From assembly GCA_034336665.1 (NCBI GenBank), contig JAPFBE010000002.1, positions 4,758,146 to 4,822,145 of the forward strand: a DNA stretch of 64,000 nt. The letters run 5' to 3'. Position numbers and translations under genes: made by a program. The notes under the pieces are model-generated. The model searched no databases and was not told where the DNA came from. It was given only the letters and a program-made list of their open reading frames with translations. This document shows, one piece after another, positions 1-12,765 of this stretch. How positions within the stretch are numbered: the stretch's first letter is position 1; every line of letters starts with the position of its first letter. This DNA is from Luscinia megarhynchos. Lineage: Eukaryota > Chordata > Aves > Passeriformes > Turdidae.

Positions 1-2901
1 TGCTCCCAGGCATGCAGCCAAGACTCAGCTTTATGGGTCATCCAAAATCAAGTGGCTACATGTCTTCAAGGTTGATTTAAAGCCTTCAAAAATAAAATAA
101 GCAAACCAACAACTCAGGCCTATAGAAACAGTATGTGCCCTATGACACTGCTCAGTTTCAATTAGCTTCATGTCAAAATGCAGCACAGTGGCTTGGGTTC
201 AGCTTTTTTAATTTCTATTCACAGTACCCATCAATCCAAACAGTAATTTGTCCCCACACTATTTTATCAGACTGAAGAAATACCTGGTGCAGATTGCTCT
301 CCTCATCAGATAGTGGGAATAAAGAAATTATTTAACTGGTAATTCAGCCCTAAAGAATGGAGCTAAAAGAAGGCTAGGCAAAATTTAATTCAGTCTTGGA
401 ACTAGAGAAAGGTTCCCTGATTATAATACTCCAGACACTGAACTCACCTTCCACAACAATAAAATATTTTTGCGCAAATCTCATCAAAGAATTAACTCTG
501 AGAGACACAGACAAGTCATTATGGTGAGGAATTGCCATAACAGGGGGCAAAAAAGTAATTTGAGAGCACTCATGTGAGCCTTTTTAAGTGCCTCAACAAA
601 AAATCATGGAGGCGGAAGAAATAGCAGTAGAAAAAGACAAACCTAGGTTTTATTTTGAATTTGGGTTTGAAAGCCGTTCATGTTGGGATCCAGGCAATTA
701 TTTGGTAAGTGATATGAAAGAAAGGAGCTATTTGTCCCCTTTAGCCAACCCTGTTGTTCTTCTTTCCCCTGACTCACACAGTTTGACACCACCCAAGCTA
801 TGCCTGTGCTCCGAGAACCGTAACTCCAGCGTGATCTTTGACAAGCATGCCTAAGAAATGCACACATGGAGTAGAGACCCCTGTGCTATTTCCCACCCTT
901 CCAGAGAGGATCATGTTCTCTGCACCCCATTACCAGCCAGATCAGCTCGCTGGTGACAAAAGAGGACTAGAACCTAAGCTTTGCACTGTACCAGCATATG
1001 CCCAGTCCTCAAGTCTAAGAAGTCTGCAGAAGAATAGATGAAATATGCTCTGCACCTTTCAGTAATTATCTTCCTTCCTGCTTTCTTCATTGGAAAAGTT
1101 ATTTTCAGAGCAACTTGAAAGGATCTGAGGAACAGGCACTGTAGCAGCAGGCTGTAACACCTTTCCTCTCCTATGTCCTCCCCAACTTAGTCTATATCCT
1201 TTGGACTTCCACTCAGAAAGGTATAGCTTGGACATGACAGAAAATATCTGTACTGTGCTTCATTATCTAAGAAGGACAGAGTGGCAACATTTACCACCTC
1301 TGCTCTCTTCTTGCCTCTAAAATTCCTACCTTATCCTGAGGAGAAAGTAGGGGTGTCTATGCCAATCCTTTAATCCCCATCCCAACATTGAAAGAACAGG
1401 TTAAGATCCTTCAAGGCTAAGAAGTACTATTTGAACTGTGTCGATCTGTTAATTTTTATAGCGTGCACACCAATTCCTCTTACTTCAGAGGAGTAAGTTG
1501 TAGAAGTAGAGATTTGGAGGTGTTCAACTTTGTACTCACTGTACAAGTGATGGCAATCACCTCCTTTAAGGACTGTAAGAGTATCTCACTATGATGCAAC
1601 AAAACAAATGCAAAGAGCAGCACTCTATCCGCTCTCTAAGAATACATTTTTTCAGTGAAGAGCAGTGAAGACTGCAAGGAGATGACACAGAGGGAGTAAA
1701 ACTACAAACCCCATCACTTAGCACAACATCAGCATTAAAGGATGAAGGATAAAGACATTGAAGGGTGTGAAGATACTGCATGGATGTCGTTCCACTGGAA
1801 CAGTAAAAATGTTTTAACTAGAACTTTCCTTAAACTAAACAATTGAGTTTGAGGTCTAGATCACTCAGAAACTATTCCTTTGGGGTTCAGTTTCTTGCCC
1901 AGGAACAGAGAAAAAAAACCCTAGATTCCTCCCTCTGACCTCAAATAAGAATCAGCTTTATTTTTGCCACTTACTTCCTCTAGTGGCATGAACTGAGGAG
2001 CTCATTGGAGCACAGTACTCCAATTCATTAAGAAGGATTTCTTTTGTTCAAGTCAAGTTTTCTTGACCTATTTCTAGTCTCATGGTGAGGAACTTCCCTG
2101 ACTAAACAGGTGACTGGATTTAAAAACACAAACAATAGAAAAGCAAAGGCAGTCCTCCCCATAATTAGACCCCTTCAAAGGCCCTTGGAAGACAGATGTG
2201 CAGCTTCTTGATATTTAAAAACATAGAGGTGCTTTGAGATTCTGCATGAGGCAGTTCTGAACCATGACACAAGCAGAAATCAGGATAATGTCAAAGTTAT
2301 GCCACAGTACTGAGCGTAGAAGCCTCCATGCTCAAGGCAGCAGAGAATCACAGTTGATCCTTGACCTTGGACGTGGTGGGTAATTCTACATGGTCTACAT
2401 TAACTCTTCAGGTTGAACCCTTTTAGTTTGCAAGTTCAACAAGTTCAACAAGTCTTTGCTAAAATTCACTCCAAGGCTCTGGTTCTGCACTTGAGGTTTA
2501 CCTTCACACCTGCCACTGGCCAATTGAATTCAATTACTCATGCACCACTTATTACTGGATGGCTGCAGCTCAAGCTGACCTCACAAGCCACCACAGGCTT
2601 TGCACAACTGAGAACCTAAACTCTAACATCTGAAAAAGCCAAAAGGCAGCTCTGAGACCAGCTCAGCTCTGGAGCAAGCTGTAGATGACAGCAAGCAGTA
2701 AATGTGCAAAAGTGACTTCATTAGAGGATGAGGCTGGGTACAATCAGCAGCCTGAGCTGGCACAGCCTCATGCATCTCAGAGCACCAGCTGGCCAACCCT
2801 GCACAATCTACCATTAAATCAGGACATGTGTCCTAACACAATGTGCAAACACAGAACAGAAGAACAGTTCCAGTCTCAACTAGCCTGTGAGAAACACAAA
2901 A

Positions 2902-2942
2902 GGACAGTGAAGCTGTGACAGTGACACTGTCTGACAGTGAGA
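2902..2942. repeat. short degenerate GACAGTGA-type repeat
   Basis: The words GACAGTGA, GTGACAGTGACACTGTC and GACAGTGAGAC follow one another with small gaps, giving both direct and inverted short repeats. It is a local sequence simplicity with no evident function. Confidence 0.4.
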
Positions 2943-4238
2943 CAAACCATGGCAACTACAGATTAATTACTGATCATTTTTGGGTATGCCACATGGCAAG
3001 GAGAAACTTGAAAGACGATGGGAGATGGATTTGTAGTGTTTCTGTTTCAGCTGGGTAGAGTCTTCCCAGCATGAAGAATATGGAAATGTATAAAGGATTT
3101 TGCTAATATCTGAGGTCATGTGGCAGCTTTTGGTTGCTCAAAGGAAGCAATGATGTAAAGCTTCTCCCATTGGGACTTCATTCTCTGTTTCTTCCTTCCA
3201 CTGAAGGGAGAGAAAGGATGGGATAATGACACATGCACAGTCAAAGGAGCAGATATAGCCTAGGACCGTACAACTTGAAAGAGAAATACCAAGATTACTG
3301 GTAAGAAAATAAACAAATTTAATAGAATAATGCAATTTTTAAAAAGGCATTACTTAATCAATGGTGGAATTCTGCAGAGACACACTAGAACTTTGCCTGA
3401 AAAGTTTGGGAAGCAAAACCTAAGTCCAGATTTAAAATACATGTAAAGCAAGATCACAGTCATAGAAAATTGAATGATAAATCCTGACAAGAGACAAGTC
3501 TCAGTCCATTGGGGTAAGCCTTGTAAAAGTTGAACTCAATACCTCTAAAAATATCCCTGCCAAGGCCAAAACACATTGGAGCTCTGAACACTGAAATAAC
3601 AAAGATTTTCTTGGCAGTAAACCCCACAAGCCAGAACTTGACAAACAAGACTGCAGGATCTCTCAATAAGAGATCAAAATTAATCACCCACTCAATTTCT
3701 TTTTGTAGAAATACTGATGATTACTAGAGGTAAGTCAGTCCTCCAAGTAAAGAATGACAGCAGCCAGTCAACCAGTCTAAATTGTTTCAGTGGATACTCA
3801 TTTCCAAGTGACCTTGGCTGGCTATGTTGGCTATCACAGCTCATTTCCCCATTCTGCCTTCATTCATGTCCAAAAGCCTCCAGAATAATCCCAAAAGCCT
3901 ATCTTCGAGAAATAGCACAAAGAAAATTTGTAAGGTGAGTGGAAAATAGCTGTCTGCTTTCTGCTCTCACACCTCATACAACAGATGTTTTGACCATCTC
4001 CTTACACTACGTAATGATGCAGTGTAAGAATAATATTGTTCCTGTGATCAACTGTGTCCTCCACATAATTTTGCTTGCTAGGATATTTTTGAAAAGGACA
4101 AATGGACTTCATTAATTAAAGCTGTGCATCCTGCATTTTACAGGAAAGATGCCCCAACAAGCATGACCTGACTTTGCAAGGAATGACAAAAGTTCCCACA
4201 CAAAAAAAATGCTGTAAGGAGAAAACACGGGTACTCAA

Positions 4239-4294
4239 CTGAAAAAGAAAAACCAAACCAACCAACAAAACCAAAAACAACAAACAAAAAACCA
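4239..4294. repeat. A-rich CAAA/CCAA low-complexity tract
   Basis: A run of CAAA, CCAA and AAAAAC words with almost no G or T. It looks like an A-rich simple repeat. I see no retroposed element immediately upstream that would make it a poly-A tail. Confidence 0.6.
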
Positions 4295-7200
4295 GCCATA
4301 CAAGCAACTCAACAAAGTTGATTAGAAAAGAGCAAGTCATTCGGGATGGTTTTGAAGCAGTCACTGACTGCTATGTGAACACATTTGTGAGAGACTGTCC
4401 TGAGGGTTACCAAAAGGAGGAGTATTCAGTTTTATTTAACATCTTTATTATGAATGCAGCTGAGGGGCTGCGAATGCATTTCTTGAGTGTGCAGCTGTAT
4501 GTAACCAAGAGGCCTCGGGGTGCTGAGGCTGTGAAGTGCACAAACACAGCATTAATGGTGGGCTGACTGACATCAGTGCCAGGTTTCTCAGAAATCCTAA
4601 ATCCTTGTGCCCCTGTGATGGACGGAGTTTTATATCAGAGGAACTACACAGGTGCCAGGGGTGTCACTTACACACACTTAGGTGTCCAACTCAAGAGCCT
4701 TATGGAGCCTGACCTGGAGTCCCTTGAAATCAACAGCAGTAAGACTTGATCCATGGTCTTTGGACCTACCTCCAATAAAATTCACATGGGAAAGTTAGTA
4801 CTTTAGATTGAAAGTAAATGGTACACAGAACATCCAACAACTCAGCTCTTTTAAGCTGGATAAAGCACTATGAAGTCCTTTAATAAGAAGATAATAGTAG
4901 CTTGGCCTGGCTTTGAGATCGGTGAGATAATCTGTTGGGTCATTTTCATCACTGATTATTTGATGCTCTGCTTAAAATAAGCCTAGAAGCCTGAACAAAT
5001 ACAAATATCTAACTCCATTTTGATCCTGAATAGCTGAGGTCATTAGAACATCCAAACATCACTCTCAGCCACCAGACACATGGAGCCTCCTAATCATACA
5101 GGAGCACCAGACTGGGGTGACACACCACCATTGACATACAACCATGGGAAAGGGTTTTTTTACTGAGCAAATGGTAATAGAAATAGCAAGACAACATAAT
5201 TAGGAACAATGATGTTTGGTAACTGTTTATGGAGTTTATCCTTTGCTGCTTTGTCTTGTTTCACAGAGAACTGATTTGCCAAAATGTCTCAATGTCTCAT
5301 TGTCGGCTGGTAGGGCATGGAGCAGCTGATTTGATAAAAAAACCAAACAGAACTACGGCCTTCTGTATGTAGACAGCACTTGTACCTCCTGCTTACTAAC
5401 AGAGCTGTACAATGCACCACTCTAACTTAGAAAGCATCCACTGGCTTAAAAATGTTGCTTATCTGATTTCTCTCTTGCTGCAGTGAAGGAGGCAACATTT
5501 TTCTCCCTTCACAAGAGCATGAAGGGCTGTCCTCTCCAAAGGCATCACACATCTCATTACAAGGACATTGAACAGCCACTTCATTACCCTTCATTGTATT
5601 TCAGAGGAACAATCCCAGCCCTCAGTCGAGCAATCAAATTTAGACTACAAGTCCCTTTGGTTACTAAAGTACAGTCAGCAAAGACACTTCTGGTTCAGAG
5701 TTTAACCAGCCTGAACAGCAATCAACATGTTTAGAAAATGACCCAACACAGTTCACAACACATAACCAAGCCTGATAAAATGCAGACTAGACTATGCACT
5801 GGAACTATTACTTACATAGAAGATTAAACCAGATATTCACATACCATCCCTACTGGTCTTAAAACTTGACGTTGTGTTTTGGGAAGACCTCTGCATTAAT
5901 TCCTTTTTAACTTCCAAACAAAGTTTCACTGTAACTTGTATGTCCTCTTAGCAGCTCTCGCGGCCTGCTAGCTCAAGCCCATGTCGTTATTGGAAAGCAA
6001 TTAATATCCTTTTTGCCACTAAAAGCACTAATACATTACTAACATAACACGTTTGCTTAAAACAGCAATGAAAACACAGTGATTGGCCTCAACTCCAGCA
6101 GCAGTTGCTCTGAAGAATGCATCCAAAACATACATTTCCCAGCATGATGTGAATCTGACCCACATCATTTCAGCAGCACTCTGTGGGAATTTAAGAGGAG
6201 ACCCTGACTCACAGAACTGTTGCTGGTGGGTGTCTTCAATCTGCCCAATAGCTCTCCAGGTCTGGCATTTGGTTTTCAGGCTTGAGTTCAGTTCCCTCCT
6301 CTGCTCAAGTGGAGATTTGACCACCAATATCTACACTTCATACTGCAGCACAGCTACAAGTGATGTTATCTCAGCAATTCTGGATGAAGCTATTCCACTA
6401 CAGATAAAATACCTAAATATCAATAGAAAGAATAACAGCATGAGTCTGGCTCTCAGCATCATCTGTAAGGATGCTCACTTGCCAGGCAAAATCCTTCATT
6501 CTCTGTTTCTGTTCCAATCCTGTCCTAGTTATTTATATAAAATTTAAAGAGAGGGATTTATGAAGACTCCCCAGCTCCAGATTAGTTTTCAGCTTTGTGG
6601 TTGAAGTGACTAATGAGACATACAAAATTAAACAAGCCCCCAGCAAATAGGGGAAGCAAATGCAAGTCCCTACCTTCTAGGCCTCAACATGAAACAACAA
6701 AATCCCAAGATAAAAGGGGCCATGACCATTGGTGGTTTTCTGAATTTTTTTCTTTGGTTTTCCAAGCAGCTGCTGAAAGCTGCTATATGTTTTAGTTTAA
6801 ACTGAGTGAAAAGTGGTTTTAGAGAAAAGGGAAAAACTTTATACTTTCTATACCAAGCATAACCTCAGCTGGGTTTTTTGTTTTGTTGTTTCGGTTTTTT
6901 ATTTTATTATTCAAGTCATTTGACATATAATTTTTAAAAATCAATTATCTGGGCAGGCCAGTTATGAGCATTTGGAATGCTGATACATCTACTCTCAGCC
7001 TTGCACTAGACATATACTAATGTCAACAGATGTCATGCATGCAGATCAAGGGCAAATATCCATTTTGAGTGTAACCCTGAAGCAGCTCTGTCTTTGCAAC
7101 AAAGGAAGAATCCACTTTATTCTTGTAAATCCATCTGTCATCAGAACACCTCAAATCTGCCATGAATATGAACACCACAAATGAAAACATACACGAGGCT

Positions 7201-10200
7201 TTACTTGAACAGATGATAGTCAAAGAGCTGCTCCTCAGCTAGGGGTAATGCCGAACATGAGAGAATAATCCACATTAAAAATCTCTGGTATGCACCAGGA
7301 ATTATGTCTGTTTCCACTAATATGACTGTGTTAACTGTTTTTCACACAAAGAAGACTTTATTGGGCAAAACGTAAGCATAACAGGAGACACCAGCTTCTG
7401 TCAAGTCTCTGCCATGACTCTATGACCAACTGGACTTGGTAAATTCAAGTTCATGATCCCAAATCGGACAAGGTTTGCAATATTCCACATACATCTCAGT
7501 AAGGCCTAAGTGACACTGAATTATGTACAGAGTGACCCCAAATACAGCCAAATTAATTTTTTTCAAGCTTATCAACACTGAGATTTTGCGTAACAATTGC
7601 CTTTACATACCTGGGTTGTGAGACTAGGGTTTTACATACTAATACCTGGTAGTCATGTTTTCCCACGTAGTAGCACAATCACTGGCTCTCCTGTTTGTCT
7701 TCAAGATGTTTGTTGCATTTGTATTATTTGTATCTATCTTTTATTTTAATTTTCTCAGTAACAACAGAAACATTCGCTAACATTCAAAATTCAGAAACAG
7801 AACCCAAATACAGTGCCTTTTTGTCACTGGGCATACATGCGAGTAGCCAGGAAAACAAGTTTAAGGCTTTGATTGTATAACCTTAAATTTATTCGATGAA
7901 AAATATCTAAATCTTGAGAAAATGGATCTGACCCTTGTCTTGCTGTACTGACTCAGATTTCCTTCCAAGGAATCAAGAACCACACTGGAAACACTACATC
8001 TTCCTAAACTTTACAGAAGAATTTTTACCCTTTTTGGTTTGGGTTGTTGTTTCATTACTTTTAACCCTCATCTTCCAGGTGTCTGACTTCCATGTTATTG
8101 GAAAACTACCATCTAGATCAGTCAAGACAATATCTGCAAATTTCAATTCTCCCAGCACAGTGAAAAACCTGGAAAGATCTCCAACTTGCATCTTGAGTCA
8201 CCTCCAGGACAGACTTACCTTGTCTGTTGTTTTTTTAAATCTATTTTAAATATAATTGAATGTCTTCATTTGGTATTTTAAAAGAAAATGTTTGCTGATA
8301 ATATCAAAACAGAACCTTTAAAAAAGACAGGATAACCATACAAATGAGAAGTTTAGCTGCCAAATATTGTGTTGGTAATAATTATGGGGAAACCAAAAGC
8401 CTAGACAATGCAGTGAACACAGATCTGAAATAACAGTGCTTTTAAACATTGGCAGTCTATTATCACAGCCAATGTTATTTCTAGGACTTGTAGAAGAAAA
8501 AATCTTTATATTACAGTCTGCTCTTGTCTCACTGCAGTGGACTAACTCAATTTTGATGCTGTGCAAATAACACTGATCTTTGTGAACAAGGGACCTCAGG
8601 TGGAACTTCTTAATGAAGAAAAACTTGGTGATGCCCCACAGTGATTCACAGCTTCCCTTTTACTGTTGGAATGCAGGAAATCCGTAAGTCCTTTTAACTT
8701 CCAGCATGCAAAATCCTTCAATCCCCACTGTAAGGGGAGAGGTCATTCTCCTATTAGAGAAAGCTTTGCTCTGATCTTTAAAATGTAACTGCAAAGTCAA
8801 CCAGAGCCCTCAAGACGATGACAAAGCTGCTACATAAACTCACACACCTGACATTTCCAGCCCTTCAGCTCATTAAGGGACTTTATCCCAGGTCACAATA
8901 CATTAGGACAGCCCAAATTCCCAAACATTACCATTTGACAGCTGGGTTTAAGGTACATCAGACCATCGGTGTGGGTCCCAGCGCAGCCTGCACACCCATT
9001 AGGCAAGGCTTCACTGTGAACAACAGCAGTCACAGCTATGGGGAGGTGAATCCTGTGATCTGCCATTTAAGAGGCTGTCAGCCATTAAACAGGGAGGGCA
9101 AAGGGCAGAAATTCAGATTTAAAAGGAAAAGAAAATTGTGGGACAGGGACAACAGTGGGACTGAGTAGCATGATATTAATATATGGTGCACAAAAACCAT
9201 GTGCTTAGTCCAAGTGCTATCACAAGCAGTATTTTACTGTATTTATTCTGTTCTGAAGAACAAAACTTCTCTAAGTGCCTGGTTTAAGAAATAATTGGAC
9301 ACCTGGATTATCATTTAACGAATACCATTGATGGACCAATCTTTCTAAAATCCAAAAGTCAGTGGATGAAATTTCAATTCCAACAAAATCAAATACTTTC
9401 TAGAGATAACCTGGAGAGGCATATGAGTGTCTAACAGCTGTATTTGTTACACCTCATAAACTGAATGTGGCTTTCTTCTTTGCCTCCAGGTAATAGCCAT
9501 ACATTTACACAGCTATCTCATCTTCCATGGATCTTTGCCAGCCTCTTCCCAAGATAAATTTTTCCTACCTTCATATCAGCTCAAAAGATTTTCTCAGGAA
9601 GGGGAGGAGAGGAAAAAGTTGTCTGGGCACCCCAAGCATTATCACATTCTGAACGATAAGGTACAAGCACAAATTGGTGTGCAAAGAGCTCTGTGTCAGA
9701 TGCTGCCAAACTGAAAGAACAAATTCTATAGAGGTACAGTGTTACAAGACTCTCTTTGTGACATTTACACTCAGTGAGAGTGAGACATACTCAGGGCAAG
9801 ATGTTTCAGGTTGATTACCTACTCAATTAGAGTGTACTGTAACCAGATTAAGGAGATTGCTCTATCCTTGATTACTTAGAGTGGTTTTGCTCATACCGTT
9901 TATAGAGATTTGGACAACTTGGGTGAATATATTAAGTTTTCTGTTACTGTTTTCATTCTTCCAAAGAAATATCCCAAACTAACTGAAACCATATCTTTTT
10001 CACAACCAGCACATCATAGCTGTTCAAATTGGAGGACGCAATAGCACTATCACAGGATCATGTCTCTCTGGAAGTTAGAAACTGCAGTTTCAGAGAGACG
10101 TGTCTCAGGATGGAAACTTAACTTTTGTGAGAAATTTGTGGAAGAAAAGAGTTAAAAGGGATAAAGGGAGAAATGCAACTATATTTTATTAAATTAATAA

Positions 10201-12332
10201 AATATCCCTAAGAATTATTAGACAATACACAATTGAAGCTCCTGAGACAGAAAGTACTGCAAGCTGGGAAAGTACTGGCAAAGGACCATTAGAAAGCCTG
10301 AGACATTCTTACTTTTCCTTGAGTAAAACATATGTTTCTGGCTCATGAGGCAGAACTGCACAAGGAGGACCCTTCCATCTGATCCAATACATCTGCTCTC
10401 ATGCTTCCACAAGGAACTGCACTACTACGCACCATGTCTATTATTAAACTCATGCAAACTTCTTATCATACAGAGGGTTTTCAATTGCTTTAATCATGAA
10501 CTAAAGCATGCTGGACTCATGAAAGCAAAATAAATTTGTTAGATCTTTCCAACTTTAATGTCATGCAGTATTTTTTGGCAAACCAAGAAATAAACTGAAA
10601 GTGTATTCATTCTGATTGAATAGCCAGACATCTCTGCCTGTAAATAGGACCCCAAAATTCTTGGTTTTCAGCAGCTCTAGTCTACAGCTATTATGCATTC
10701 ATATATTATATGAATACATACAGAAATATGTATTTGTTGTCCCATTGAAACACATTTTTCAAAAAGCACTCTGCATTACACATAAATCGCCTCCCAGAGA
10801 AGTAAATGTATAAAATTTCCTTGATGAGTGACAGTGCTCTTAAGCCAGTCATCCAAAAGAGCCTACTCTGAAAAGCATAGTTGGTACTGGATACTCAAAA
10901 ACTCAGCAGAACAGGGCATATTGCAATTGAGATTTTACATTCCAGTGCCAGTAGAAAAGCTACCCCTTTATTAGAGTTATGTATTCTGCCTTAATACATG
11001 GCACATCCTTGCCTTCAAATGGCAAATCCTGCAAATCAAGAGAAACATCGCAGTTACCAACAGCAGAATTTGTACACTGTTAATGTATCCTTCTGTCTAT
11101 TATTTATTACTTTGCTGTGGTACTGTCCATCTGCACAATACATTGCCATGTTTGTCCATCACTACAACTTACCTGTCTTCTTTCACATCTCACAAGCCTT
11201 AAATGGCTTAAATGATTACAACTTTTACCTTCTGGTGTGGGCTGGGGATAGAGCCATCAGCAGAGCTCTGTGCAGCCTGACACTCAGGACTAAGGGAGGT
11301 GAACATCTTTGCTGCACAGTTGCAGTGCAGCAGGAAGGCGAAATCAGCTCGTGGCCAGAAGCCCACAGTAAGTAACATTCATCCCCACAAGAAACCTACC
11401 ACAAACACCGCTGCCACTCAGAATCAGGCCTTGTGTCACCGTGGCAAAGCCATTCAAGTGCCGCTGGTTATCAATGCATTATTAGCTCCATCTTTTGTGG
11501 ACACAAAGAAGTGTTTTCACCCCTTGCAGCTCCCTTCATCAGCCAGCAACACAGTGAAAAGTTACTGTGTGGGCACAGCCTTTTAATTAAAAGCCTTGTT
11601 AAGCTCTACACAGTGCTTATTTTTAAAGCAGTGCATGAAATGAAAAAGGAATATCTCCCAGCACAATGTATTCCTAGAGGAGCCTCTGATAATTAGGGCA
11701 GTAACTTAATTTTCACATTTTGGTTTCTATTGGGGTATGTGCCAATTAGGAAGCTTCTGTGACTTTCCTGCCTCCCAAAATTTTTCCCCTTCTTAAAAAT
11801 TCATGCATAGCTTATGTACAGCTGCCTGCAAGCTCCATTTATGCTATAGCAAACATTAAATATTAAAGCGTCCATGAAGAAATATTATGTAAGCTATCAC
11901 CAACTCACTGGCACCAACCGGTGCCTTTTTAACCCACTGATCCTGGTGCAGTACACCTCCCATCTGGATCCCCGCCCACACATGACTCCAGTTTAGGACA
12001 ACATCCAATGGGAGCTCAACCATGCAGCCCTGGCTGCCAGGACAAGGGCATCTTCAGCTGCACCCCTGGGACCATCCCTGGCCACTGCCCAGGACATTGC
12101 ACTCAACAGCCTTTGGACAGCACAGGCAGAACAATTCCTTATTTCCCTCCAGGGACAGCCAGCACTGTCTACCTTACAGCACTGAAGGACTGTCTCAGCC
12201 TGCTGAAGTCCCCACCCTTCTCTACCCTTTTGCCTTCATCTCACACTCATCGGGACTTTACTGTCTCACTGATGCTGTGCTCTCTACTCAGTCTGCCATT
12301 TCCTCATCTGTCCTCTCCACCTTCTCTCATGT

Positions 12333-12765
12333 AGAATCACACAACCATTGAGGATTAAAAAGACGTCTAAGATCATCAAGTCAAAACATTAACTTAGCAC
12401 AGTCAAGTTCACCACTAAATCATGTCCTTAAATGCCACATCTACACATCTTCTAAATACGTCCAGGGATGGCAGTTCCACCATTTCCCTGGGCAGTCTGC
12501 TCCAATGCTTGACCACAATTTCAGTGATTTTTTTTTTTTCCTGATATCCCAGCAAAACCCCTCCTGGCACATATTGAGGCCATTTTCTCTCACTCTGTCA
12601 CTTACTACTTGGGAAAAGATACTGACACCACCCCCACCCTTCTCTCTTTGCAGGTAGTTGTAGAAAGTGATTAGGTCTCCCTTGAGCTGTCTTTTCTCCA
12701 GGTGAAACAACCCCAGCTCCCTCAGCTGCTCCTCATCAGACTTGCATGTGCACAAACAGGGTAGC
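12333..12765 (-). mobile_element. CR1 LINE 3' end, truncated
   Basis: Read on the plus strand, this is the reverse complement of a CR1 retrotransposon 3' end. It opens with a GAATCA...CCATTGAGG block, then a 'CTAAGATCATCAAGTC' block, 'CCAGGGATGGCAGTTCCACC', 'TTTCCCTGGGCAG', and ends with 'CAACCCCAGCTCCCTCAGC' and 'GCTCCTCATCAGACTTG'. The element's 3' terminus is therefore at the low-coordinate end, and the 5' part is missing, as is normal for CR1 insertions. A T run near 12530 and many substitutions show it is not recent. The 116-codon minus-strand frame inside it (12441-12791) is a by-product. The boundary near 12765 is approximate. Confidence 0.93.

Larger units (their letters stand above)
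1..12332. other. AT-rich non-coding DNA, no gene recognised
   Basis: No open frame here resembles a known protein, and none is bounded by a convincing acceptor and donor in a coding frame. The longest plus-strand frames are 154 codons at 6083-6547, 125 codons at 10998-11375, 116 codons at 8818-9168, and 108 and 109 codons overlapping in two frames at 12008-12351. They have no recognisable domain. Visible minor structure includes a CAAA-rich tract near 4.24 kb, T-rich runs near 6.87-6.91 kb, short GACAGTGA-like repeats at 2902-2942, and a possible ancient repeat at 4640-4790. Composition is CpG-poor, which fits intron or intergenic DNA. Confidence 0.7.

Noticed and set aside
12008..12351. Two overlapping plus-strand frames of 108 and 109 codons
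   Set aside because: Both run into the CR1 copy, are Pro/Ser/Leu-rich with no recognisable motif, and have no supporting splice structure.
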